The translations under genes and the position numbers were made by a program. The notes below the pieces were generated by a model. It did not search any database. It saw only the letters and a program-made list of their open reading frames with translations, and was not told the DNA's origin. Below, one piece after another: positions 53,342-58,854 of a stretch of DNA of 64,000 nucleotides (within the stretch, counting starts at the first letter, position 1; each line of letters begins with the position of its first letter). Origin of the DNA: Apostichopus californicus (Eukaryota; Echinodermata; Holothuroidea; Aspidochirotida; Stichopodidae); the NCBI GenBank assembly GCA_020650975.1, contig JAIPMN010005418.1:1-64000 (forward strand). The letters are read 5' to 3'.

Positions 53342-55692
53342 NNNNNNNNNNTATAGAATACCGAGTGGTGGTTGTGGAATGAGAAAGTGCCCCTCTGATA
53401 ATGTGCCCCCCCCCCACTTTTTGGAGGCTTCCTACCCCCCTGTTTGTGTCTCCTTCACCATACCAGTGACTCAGTGATCAGAATGTACACCTTTCTACAT
53501 ATGCACTATAGAGGAGCTCAAATAATTGACCTTGAATTGATCATTTAGTATTGATCCATCAGTATATAAGCTGATAACCTTTTATTTCAGACTGTTACCA
53601 TGGCATACACAATAAAGACGAATGGCATCTAAACTGTATTTGATACACACAGTTTGTGAAGAGATAAACAAAGGTTGATACTTTTAAGTTGTACCTGTAC
53701 TAGACAAACATTAAGATAAAACCAATTAGTTTGCAGTGCGATGAGTATCAAGAAATATCTTAGCAAGAGTGTAGAAATGTAAACAAAACACCTCTCAGAG
53801 TAAACTCTTTCTTTTGTTTTGATGTTTACTGGAAATTTGACCCATCATGAACTGTGTACAGTACACAACAAGTTGATTATATATTGAATCTATAGTAATT
53901 ATAGTGGGGCTAGGGGTGGGGAAGGGGTCATACCATGTCAAATCACCCCACAAAATTGAAGATAAATACACTACCATCTCAGAGTTTCTTCAAAATATAT
54001 ATGTTAGAATGCGCAATACACTGAGTTACACATTGAAATGTGTATAGAGTTATGTCGCAGTTGAATGCCATCTTGTATTACTAATTATGCAAATAGTGTC
54101 ACTTTTCCTGCATCTTCAATGTGGAACTCAGTGTATTTTGCAAATTATCAATAACTGTATAAAATTGCTTAGATAAATATTTTCAGATGCCTGTAACAGA
54201 ATTTCAAAAGGGGCAACAAAACAACCAAACTTTTCTTTGAAATTATAGGTAGGATATCAAAGAATTTAAAATTCAGACTTTTGAAGAAAACAAAATGGTT
54301 CCCCACAAGGTCATTTCCAAGGTAAAAGTGCAGGTGCAAAGGTCAATTGTTTACTAATGTAGCCTACATGATATCTGAAACCTTTTCCCATATACATTGG
54401 ACCTAAAGTTACTTTTCGAGTTATGGGTCTTTAAACTTTGTGGGCCCAGCCAATTTTCCGCAAGTTATTCAGTTTTGAATCTGCAGGCCCGATTTTGCAA
54501 AAAATCCAAATTTGGCCTTTTTTGTGGACAATAATTACATAACACAATTTTGAAGAAATTCTCAGATTGTGGTGTATATTCCATTTGGTGATCTGACATG
54601 GAATGACCCGCAGGCAAACATGTACACACCCTCCCCCATTTATAAAGGTCCACATTTCCTTGGGTAGAAAACAGTCTTTCATTCTGCGGGGGTCGTTAAC
54701 ACTAAGTGCATCAAATGAAAATAAAAATATGTATAAATAAAATAGAAACTGGCACAAATAACTTATCAACTCAATTATCATTTTCACCCTAATAAATGAC
54801 TGATAACTTACCCAGCTAAAAATGAAACTGCATAGAAAATAATAAGAACTGGTAAAGCAAGTCCAAATGATGCCAACAACAGGAAAATAAGAATACCAAT
54901 CCAACCTTGGAAGGGCATGCTTCCCTGAGAAAAGGAAAACAAGACTTTAAAAACATGACAGAAATTATATATGTGATTTTGAAGTTCAGACAGTATAAAT
55001 TAAGGTAACATATTTATATGCTGTTGTTTTTCCACTTTCCACTCTGTCTTCCCTGGAATATTCCATATTACAAATCATAAAGTAAAACAAAAATAATATT
55101 GTAATTTTAAGTATAAATACAACTTTAGAAATGTTGCATTTAAAATTAAAAAGTTTTCCATTGTTATACATGTGTACAATTCCTTACATTTTCAGTGTGC
55201 AATTGAATCAATATAAATTTTGGCAAAATGAAATAAAAATATTGCTGTTCAAAGACACCTGACTCAACAGGAATACAAACTTATCATCCTGCTTCTAATC
55301 TTAGATGTATAGGCCTACACCGTTAAATATCGAAAAATCTTAAATGGACAGACATTTTCTGCAGGCTTACATATGAAAGGGTAGACCCAAAAATGTTCCT
55401 GTAATGGCAAGCACACACATTTCTGGAACAGAAAATGTTGTTAAAATAGCAGGGAATTAACTTCTGACTATGAACGAACCCAATGCATGTATTTCCCAAC
55501 GAGTAGGCTAGGCCTGCTGTAACTCAGCTGTTAGGCCTAATTGAATATAATTGAATCCAGAAAAATACAGATTCACATAAATAGATGTTTCGTTATAAAG
55601 GAAACTTTTAAGCCAAATTACTTCACTGATGACAATAAACTGGAACTAACATTACGATATGTCATATGAACGAAAGTAGTATTACTAACCAT
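14202..55692 (-). CDS. SNX13: Sorting nexin-13 (RGS-PX1), complete, 21 coding exons
   Basis: Exons in transcript order: 55692-55690, 54924-54812, 49268-49160, 46948-46859, 35507-35386, 32781-32663, 30467-30357, 29292-29120, 27327-27180, 26238-26129, 24920-24827, 23885-23662, 22820-22716, 22081-21908, 21211-21091, 19919-19672, 19238-19128, 18223-18077, 16437-16223, 15473-15361, 14470-14202. All junctions are GT-AG and the frame is kept throughout: 2919 nt, 972 aa (human is about 957). Domain order is N-terminal membrane segments, PXA, RGS, PX and PXC, which among sorting nexins is shared by SNX13, SNX14 and SNX25. Segment-by-segment match is best to SNX13, for example ETTRRGMIRTFDM, VMMLLMDEMFDL and RRYSEFHDLHM. 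Family members bridge the ER to endolysosomes or lipid droplets and affect cholesterol and endosomal traffic. The longest intron is the fourth, about 11.4 kb. Exon lengths vary from 3 to 269 nt. Confidence 0.95.
14914..14984 (+). repeat. tRNA-like sequence, probable tRNA-derived SINE head
   Basis: An A-box (TAGCCTAGTGG, from 14921) and a B-box (GGTTTGAATCC) are present, and a cloverleaf can be drawn. The acceptor stem GCGTCCA/TGGAAGT has one mismatch and one G-U. The anticodon stem is TCCGC/GTGGG with loop ATATAAA, and the T stem is CCGGG/CCCGG. The mismatched acceptor stem and the wobble-rich D and anticodon stems argue for a SINE or pseudo-tRNA, not a working tRNA. It lies in SNX13 intron 20. 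Confidence 0.6.
15837..15896. repeat. Two-copy tandem repeat, about 30 bp
   Basis: A unit of about 29-30 bp beginning 'ccccacaccccttcagtac' occurs twice in a row in SNX13 intron 19. Confidence 0.75.
16442..17125. repeat. Minisatellite, about 39-bp unit, roughly 17 copies
   Basis: Units like 'gattacaagagggtgaccag' followed by 'atgcctaatttataaacaaa' repeat from just beside the exon 19 acceptor to about 17125. Most units are 36-41 bp. Open frames of 61 and 91 codons on + are by-products of a period near a multiple of three, not genes. Confidence 0.92.
17715..18125. repeat. Tandem array of about 190 bp including duplicated 3' end of SNX13 exon 18
   Basis: The segment 'gatgccatcagtcacatggt' and its surroundings recur at 17722, 17911 and 18101, a 189-190 bp period. 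The middle copy (from 17881) carries the donor side and last ~55 bp of exon 18 almost unchanged, and the left copy carries part of it. The intervening 'gggattgactgagagaat' and 'ccaggtttacagacacagac' segments are repeated too. The genuine exon is the rightmost unit, because only it continues into the rest of exon 18. Confidence 0.88.
19128..21211 (-). CDS. SNX13: SNX13 exons 15-17: PX domain
   Basis: Exon 15 (21211-21091) is a Ser/Glu-rich linker, residues about 566-605. Exon 16 (19919-19672) carries the PX core, about 606-688: RDQGRKYAVYTIHV, then RRYSEFHDLHM with the Arg that binds PI3P in PX domains, then a Pro-containing LPLPAKK loop and FLDKRGKALTLYI. Exon 17 (19238-19128) completes PX with HPGMSAVVHNFLEPG, about 689-725. 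The PX domain is expected to hold the protein on PI3P-bearing endosomes. Exon 16 ends AAG|GTAAAA, a weaker donor than its neighbours. Confidence 0.94.
20126..21058. repeat. Minisatellite, about 85-90 bp unit, roughly 10 copies
   Basis: Units contain 'gtaccactaccagtacgtag', 'aaatgtactcaagcgagtac' and 'gggtacactctcatgagtac', and are themselves built from a smaller GTAC-rich word. The array fills most of SNX13 intron 15 and stops about 30 bp from the exon 15 donor. Minus-strand open frames rich in STF and SGTHESVP are by-products of the repeat. Confidence 0.92.
21908..24920 (-). CDS. SNX13: SNX13 exons 11-14: RGS domain
   Basis: Exons 24920-24827, 23885-23662, 22820-22716 and 22081-21908 encode residues about 367-565. 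The RGS (regulator of G-protein signalling) homology shows as SLPLNIILVNSIAVSYF, then FFWHTVESYRVTAEQQL, LRAAALNIYHEYLAED and YFPAFKQSVFYMRCLAEL. A low-complexity insert (SSSGSSREPS) lies in exon 12 where the human protein has a variable loop. In mammals this domain was reported to act on G-alpha-s. Whether it does so here cannot be judged from sequence. An acidic Ser-rich linker (LDDESSIHLDSSPEPS) closes exon 14. Confidence 0.94.
22117..22285. repeat. Imperfect 'tacctatcattaca' repeat
   Basis: Short degenerate units of 'acctatcattaca' and 'aatctactattacata', some 15-40 bp long, lie beside the exon 14 acceptor in SNX13 intron 13. Confidence 0.65.
24131..24545. repeat. Minisatellite, 76-96 bp unit, 5 copies
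   Basis: 'aacaatgtgcagggtaggct' starts units at about 24153, 24249, 24342, 24418 and 24502. Length differences come from loss or gain of 'ggtcaaaggtcagg'. It lies in SNX13 intron 11. Confidence 0.88.
25366..25452. repeat. (TA)n-rich simple repeat
   Basis: Runs of 'atatatat' with interspersed G lie in SNX13 intron 10. Confidence 0.75.
26129..27327 (-). CDS. SNX13: SNX13 exons 9-10: PXA-RGS connector
   Basis: Exon 9 (27327-27180) and exon 10 (26238-26129) encode residues about 281-366. They are mainly helical and charged: AFLNVIKTSSSIDELEAI, then QQIKSLQFLKQLCQETIER. The order and lengths match the human stretch AFMNIIKLSDNIGELEAV to INSLLFVKKVCDSRIQRL. Exon 10 ends GAGGTG|GTGAGT. Confidence 0.93.
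26490..26757. repeat. Interspersed repeat copy A, with (AAAATT)n tract
   Basis: An (aaaatt)n run at about 26500-26560 is followed by 'aattacatccactggtattg', 'agtaccaggactaataaaag' and 'acacaaagtcggtgactata'. The whole unit recurs at 29850-30341. The family was not recognised; it is a non-coding interspersed repeat, or a local duplication, in SNX13 intron 9. Confidence 0.7.
27874..28271. repeat. Two-copy tandem duplication, about 203-bp unit
   Basis: Sequence from 'acaatattgtataac' (27875) recurs from about 28078 with the same order: 'gctgatacaggatattaatg', 'tatacactaggatactgta' and 'catcacatgatactgtctct'. A hAT element is inserted at the end of the second copy. It lies in SNX13 intron 8. Confidence 0.85.
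28272..28646. mobile_element. hAT non-autonomous element, copy 1 (CAGGGGTGGGCAACCT termini)
   Basis: Perfect 16-bp terminal inverted repeats CAGGGGTGGGCAACCT / AGGTTGCCCACCCCTG span 375 bp. An exact 8-bp duplication GTATAAGG lies at 28264-28271 and 28647-28654. The termini are the classic hAT (Charlie/Ac type) form. There is no transposase. About nine in ten bases match the copy at 30578-30946. Confidence 0.95.
29120..35507 (-). CDS. SNX13: SNX13 exons 5-8: PXA domain
   Basis: Exons 35507-35386, 32781-32663, 30467-30357 and 29292-29120 encode residues about 106-280. PXA landmarks are LTMRDYAHPWYYEIS, AKEVDWVNYVTRTAVEDFASHIRLF, SVFFDLEIDMEDGICRDEICSD and YLRDVIELLLFIVLPAQDF, then FLVREILACYILKPM and SDPDYVNQNISWL. 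The REILA and SDPDYINQ blocks are typical SNX13 signatures. PXA is thought to pair with PXC to form a lipid-handling module. Exon 5 ends AG|GTGAAA. Confidence 0.95.
29850..30341. repeat. Interspersed repeat copy B, split by a LINE-tail insertion
   Basis: This matches copy A (26490-26757) on both sides of an inserted segment at 30005-30282: 'attacatccacggctatcga' and 'agtaccaggactaataaaag' on the left, and 'gatatacatattttgctaac' and 'acacaaagtcggtgactgta' on the right. It ends 16 bp before the exon 7 boundary. Confidence 0.75.
30005..30282 (+). mobile_element. LINE 3' end (CR1/L2-like tail), 5'-truncated, nested in repeat copy B
   Basis: The segment ends 'tgtaaagcgctttgagcagc' ... 'gcgctatataaatattt' followed by (ATT)n. 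This is the 3' tail seen in many CR1/L2-like LINEs and their SINEs. AGAT flanks both sides (30001-30004 and 30283-30286), and the uninterrupted site is visible in copy A. No reverse transcriptase reading frame remains. Confidence 0.7.
30578..30946. mobile_element. hAT non-autonomous element, copy 2
   Basis: Termini are CAGGGGTGGGTAACCT and AGGTTGCCCACCCCTG. An exact 8-bp duplication GTTTAACT lies at 30570-30577 and 30947-30954. It is the same family as 28272-28646 and lies in the same orientation. It is 369 bp, non-coding, in SNX13 intron 6. Confidence 0.95.
32521..32628. mobile_element. 108-bp miniature hAT-like element with exact 8-bp duplication
   Basis: The ends are CAGGCGTGTAGCCAAGG and, on the complement of the right end, CAGGCGCCTAGCGAGGA, matching at 12 of the first 16 positions. 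The direct repeat TTAGCAGC flanks it at 32513-32520 and 32629-32636. It is unusually short and sits 34 bp past the donor of SNX13 exon 6. Confidence 0.8.
32836..32946. repeat. (GAAT)n / (GATG)n simple repeat
   Basis: Tetranucleotide array of 'gaatgaat' with 'gatggatg' variants in SNX13 intron 5. Confidence 0.85.
33030..35385. other. SNX13 intron 5, no gene seen
   Basis: AT-rich DNA with C runs at about 33125-33136 and 33219-33229. A GC-richer patch at 34900-35280 has 'ggatcaggat' words but no coding frame or terminal repeats I could find. Confidence 0.5.
36022..36324. mobile_element. hAT non-autonomous element (CAGGGTTTCCCTAAC termini)
   Basis: Terminal repeats CAGGGTTTCCCTAAC and GTTAGGGAACCCCTG match with one mismatch. 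An exact 8-bp duplication ACTTAAGG lies at 36014-36021 and 36325-36332. It is 303 bp, non-coding, in SNX13 intron 4. It contains 'cacgaaccccct' subterminal words in both halves. Confidence 0.93.
36333..38933. other. SNX13 intron 4, part without recognised features
   Basis: AT-rich sequence. The open frames here (such as 37990-38295 on +) show no domain and have no convincing splice context. Confidence 0.5.
38934..39134. repeat. 201-bp palindromic repeat (possible MITE)
   Basis: CAGTTGGGACAATTT at 38934 pairs with AAATTGTCCCAACTG ending at 39134, and 'ggtattgtcagtac' near 39011 pairs with 'gtactgacaatac' near 39067. The arms are about 80 bp and imperfect. No target duplication is clear, so element status is unproven. 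Confidence 0.55.
39424..39885 (-). mobile_element. 5'-truncated LINE 3' end with C-terminal reverse-transcriptase fragment
   Basis: On the - strand, an open frame of 114 codons (39861-39517) ends with LKTYGYRSFEYSGSYLWNKL followed by PYHIRTCSKLSTF and LKTHL. That is the C-terminal tail of CR1/L2/Jockey-type LINE ORF2 proteins. Downstream lie 'gtgaagcgccttgagcagtg' and 'ggcgctacataagtctc', then an (ATT)-rich tail at about 39424-39450. The catalytic part of the reverse transcriptase is absent. It lies in SNX13 intron 4. Confidence 0.8.
40164..40499. repeat. Two-copy tandem duplication, about 170-bp unit
   Basis: 'aaattaactgttaacaaact' to 'ggtgttattctggtctg' occurs twice back to back with small differences. 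It lies in SNX13 intron 4. Confidence 0.85.
40646..40851 (-). other. Orphan exon-like open frame inside SNX13 intron 4
   Basis: A 206-nt stretch is open in one frame and bounded by an acceptor (pyrimidine-rich tract, then TTTTGTAG) and a GTGAGT donor on the - strand. Its product contains SKMAGLLSLTHRPVGDLL and WIYVTSNNMFTVHYTFF. The second part loosely recalls the last strands of a CUB domain, but no family can be assigned. It has no place in SNX13. It could be a leftover exon of another gene, a cryptic exon or chance. Confidence 0.25.
42961..43530. repeat. Minisatellite, about 24-bp unit with higher-order structure
   Basis: Units of 'ttcagtgtccctgtttcatactg' alternate with shorter 'ttccatactg' units. 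One short inverted copy ('cctgaaacagggacactg', about 43160) lies inside. Several overlapping + open frames rich in SLFHTVFS and VPVSYC are by-products. Confidence 0.92.
44319..44682 (+). mobile_element. TTAA-flanked MITE, copy 1 (364 bp)
   Basis: It starts AGGGTGTGAAGACTCGCGC and ends GGGCGAGTCTTCAATGCCT, an imperfect terminal inverted repeat. TTAA flanks both sides (44315-44318, 44683-44686). The same family occurs at 61454-61817 (inverted) and 62971-63326. TTAA targets are typical of piggyBac and Kolobok elements. It is non-coding, in SNX13 intron 4. Confidence 0.9.
46859..55692 (-). CDS. SNX13: SNX13 exons 1-4: N-terminal membrane anchor
   Basis: Exon 1 contributes only the ATG (55692-55690), which is followed at once by a GTTAGT donor. 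Exon 2 (54924-54812) continues in frame as GSMPFQGWIGILIFLLLASF and then GLALPVLIIFYAVSFLAG, two hydrophobic stretches that should anchor the protein in the ER membrane. Exon 3 (49268-49160) and exon 4 (46948-46859) give residues about 39-105, ending KRLTGASIIDEQLQE, a strong SNX13 match. A second in-frame ATG lies at 54918-54916, so a transcript starting in exon 2 would lose only three residues. Confidence 0.9.
47095..47395. repeat. Two-copy tandem duplication, about 149-bp unit
   Basis: 'tctaaaaaggtcatcattat' to 'tccatatctgggaatca' is repeated almost without change, so the duplication looks recent. It lies in SNX13 intron 3. The open frames across it are not supported as genes. Confidence 0.92.
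48480..49068. repeat. Minisatellite, about 72-bp unit, about 8 copies
   Basis: Units contain 'ggaattagtgttacttccat', 'gacttactagttctaacac' and 'tgatcccccatcacacagta'. Some units lack a short segment. The array ends about 90 bp from the exon 3 donor in SNX13 intron 3. Confidence 0.92.
49330..50915. other. SNX13 intron 2, no feature seen
   Basis: AT-rich intron DNA without recognised repeats or coding signal. Confidence 0.5.
50920..51085 (+). repeat. SINE-like core fragment
   Basis: 'cttgggcaaggcacctctct' followed by 'ccacccaggtgtatgaatgg' is a motif pair found in the bodies of many animal SINEs. No tRNA head or tail is intact here. It lies in SNX13 intron 2. Confidence 0.45.
51090..52915. 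other. SNX13 intron 2, no feature seen
   Basis: AT-rich DNA without recognised repeats or coding signal. Confidence 0.5.
53240..53410. other. Assembly gap with poly-G run and duplicated flanks
   Basis: A run of 49 G at 53293-53341 is followed by ten N (53342-53351). The sequence before the run ('tatagaataccgagtggtgg' to 'cccctctgataatgtg') is repeated directly after the gap. There it continues into a C run instead of a G run. This looks like a failed homopolymer join, not genuine duplication. Confidence 0.85.
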
Positions 55693-57902
55693 TGCAACAA
55701 CGTCTCACGTTACCATTACAAATATGAATAGAGTAACGGAATCCGTGATAAATGGCACTTCCCCTGCGAATCTTATCTCTCGAGATGTTCACATAGTCCT
55801 AGCAAATACTCAGAGTTTCATTACTTCAGTTGTTTTCCGTAATTGAGATAATGAAATGATGAACAGGGTTAATCTCGTCTATAATCTAAACAATTCGATG
55901 AATTAAAGAAAGGTGAGCTGATGATTAGACCTAGTAATACACACACAGTTCGAACATTCCTGTTACCTACGTTATTAGTATTATTGATGGTAACACGGGG
56001 TATGATATCCACACACGTTCGCACACATAAACACTACAGTGAACCACATCACATATGTTTAGTACAGAAAACCTTTGACGTAATGTTTTTGACGACACCC
56101 CCTAATGAATAATTATTACCACCTGATTGATCACATGACCAAAAAGTTATTACGAAATAGCGTGAGATTGAAATTGGACTGAATCTGGCAGGCAGAGCTA
56201 GCAAACAGCAGAGTATACTCAAAAGTAGGTATAATGAAAGTAGTATGTGTGTATTGCGTGAATGAGCAAAGTGGGTAATATAAGATAATATTTGCAATGA
56301 TACTGAGAAGAGTCTGCTAGTTTAGCATATGCCTTGATTTGTGCAAACAATTCTCAATAGTGGCGTACACAAGATTGCAATCGTGGGGAAGGGGAATTCC
56401 CTCAACTGATTAAAAACAAAATGTACCACACGGAACAAGCAGAACAGTAACAACAACAAATAATAAAAATGGCAACTTCCACTTATTGCTTGATTTAACC
56501 CCCTGAAAAATGTTGTGCCATAAAATGACCATTACTAAACGAATGTATGAGACATTATTCTTTCGTTTCGTGGTTTTTGTGGTTCTAGATGCCAGCAGGC
56601 CGGCTTTTTTGGACAGGGGCCTCATCGAGAGTCAATGCAAAAATACTGCAGGAAAACAGAGAAAATAACAATTCTCATTAATTAATTAATTAAGTAATTT
56701 AAATTAGGATATAACAGCCTTTTGCAGGGTGGTGCTGAAGCCCAGCCTCCTTGCATAAAGCATATGAGCCAATACAACATTTGTGGTTGCAATAAGCTGC
56801 AAAGTTCAGTCAGTTGCTATGCAAACTGTTGGAGCTTTTGTGAATCTGATCTGAAAATCGTGTGAAAAGAGAAAACCTCCAGTGCGGGGCGACATGAGTG
56901 CGGGCCGACGAGAGTGTTCTTGCTTCCATTCCGAAGCTTATTTCTCAACAGATACAGTGGCGCAGCGGTTAGTGCTCTTCGTGATTTTCATGATTTAGAT
57001 TTTCATGTCTAAAATAGCACTTTGTCATTGATTCGATTTCGCCGAGTGCCGGAATACGCCTGCCTGCTGGCTAGTAGAACCACTTCGATTATCACCAAAT
57101 GTCAACGACAGAATAATATCTATTACATTCGTTTATGATGGTCTTGTGATGGCAAAAAAACTTTCACCTGTTTAAATAAGCAATTAATGGGAGTTATCTA
57201 GATATACGGCTCTGACGCACACCAGAGCCGTACATGGCTCTGACGCAAACCTGCTGGTAGTAGAACCACTTTGGTTGTATTGAAATGTCATGAAAACGTT
57301 GTTTTTCAATGTTTTTCAATTTATGATGGTCATTTGTGGGCACAAAAGTTTTTACGGGGTAAAATTAAGCAATTAAAGTGATCATTTATATTTCTTATTT
57401 CCTAGTTTAGTGTAGTACTTTTGCATTGATTCTATAAGGGCGCTGCCGGAATACGCTTGTCTGCTGGCTAGTAGAACCACTTCGATTGTCATTAAATGTC
57501 ATGCAAGTGAAAGAATTATATCCCTTTCATACACTTATGATGGCCATTTGATGGCACAAAAAAAATTACGGGGTGAAATTAAACAATTTATAACCTAGGA
57601 TGTTTATTTTCCAATCTCTTACGAGCAAATTAAGGAAGAATATATAACAGTAATAAAAACTGATTGAGGTTTACATGTCACCTGAGTCACTGAGCCTCAT
57701 TAATGAGGTACAGTGTGCGCCATAATTTGATTTCTTAGACTGAAATCTTCGCCATTTCTGTCTTCTTTCTCCTGTCCCTTCGGTCTCATAAACATAAAGT
57801 TTGTGCTGCTAACAACATTTTCCGCATATTTCACATAGTTTGCGGTCATCCTTTTACCCAATCAACCGACCTCCGCGGCTACAGTGTTGAACTTGAGCAA
57901 CG
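55693..57902. promoter_or_regulatory. Head-to-head intergenic region of SNX13 and OXNAD1
   Basis: This holds the SNX13 5'UTR/promoter (leftward) and probably the OXNAD1 promoter (rightward). No TATA box was placed with confidence. Most of it is AT-rich; the right half carries the tandem repeat at 57045-57600. Confidence 0.4.
57045..57600. repeat. Three diverged tandem units, about 186-211 bp
   Basis: 'ctggctagtagaaccacttc' and the following 'aaatgtca' ... 'tatgatggcc' ... 'acggggtgaaattaa' segments recur, with 'agaaccactt' at 57076, 57262 and 57473. A perfect 10-bp hairpin (TACGGCTCTG, 57205-57214, with CAGAGCCGTA, 57223-57232, 8-nt loop) lies at a unit junction. Confidence 0.75.
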
Positions 57903-58050
57903 ATGGTTTTTTTGAGATACCTTTCTTTGCTTCCTTGGAAATCTCGATTGGGACATTCTATACCTTAATCGAGGTAGACTGTGTTAATTTTTCAGCGGTT
58001 CTTCTGTTGGCTAGCTTCAGCTTCAGCCTGCCTTGAGATTGCGTTAAAGG
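57903..58050 (+). other. OXNAD1: Candidate OXNAD1 5'UTR exon with a 21-codon upstream open frame
   Basis: A strong donor GTAAGT follows 58050. An ATG at 57903 opens a 21-codon frame (MVFLRYLSLLPWKSRLGHSI plus P) that stops before the donor. Joined to the exon at 58824, the OXNAD1 frame meets an in-frame TGA inside this exon, so translation would begin at 58855. The short frame resembles a mitochondrial presequence but cannot be joined to OXNAD1 by any GT in it. Confidence 0.35.
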
Positions 58051-58854
58051 GTAAGTTATTCAAATAAATGTCATAACCGAACACATCAGTCAAACGTCAA
58101 AATAGCGTTGTTGGAAAATTTGAGGTGATTTCCTCCTGAAAACAAGTCACATGTCCCCTTTCCGCCCAGACTGAAACATCCCATGTCGCCTCCATTATGT
58201 TTGTTAGGTCCTGCATCTAGTACGTCTACATGGAACACTTACCATATAACCCTGACATTTTCATAACAACAAAACGTTCTACTAAACTGCACCTGTACTA
58301 TACTGTACAGTATATGTAGGCCCACATTCGCTATCAATCAAGTAGTATTACGAGTCTCGGCCTTCTATTTTGTTGGGGTGAACTTTTTTCGAAAGCTTTC
58401 AAGTGATGCTTACCTTTGTCTTAGGGGGAATCCCAAGATTTGCGGGGTATTCTGCAATTAAGCATTAAGGGGTATCATCATAACATAAGTAGCAGGTTTA
58501 AAAAATTTCAATAAACATACTGTAGGCATAAACATTATGATAGGCCTACACCAGCGTTGCAACTCATTTAGGCCTAGGATAGGCCTAAGTTAGTCTAATT
58601 TAGTCAGGGTTAACCACTGTTAGTGTTATATGCTTGAGGCCTAACTTTAGTTTAGCCTTAAGTTAGTCGTGTTTTGCTTGTTAACGCTAGTTATTAGTTT
58701 TTGTTCAAGATCAATAACACAACATTAATAAAACATCTGGTGTAATGATGGCCTGGTAAACAGGTTTGCTTGAGTCATTTTGGACATACTTATAATTTTG
58801 GATTTTGTTGGTTTCCTTGACAGATGCAGGGTTCAGCCAGGAATTAAGAAGGTT

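Noticed and set aside
53208-53477. Poly-Pro and poly-Gly frames
   Set aside because: Translations of the homopolymer run and N gap.
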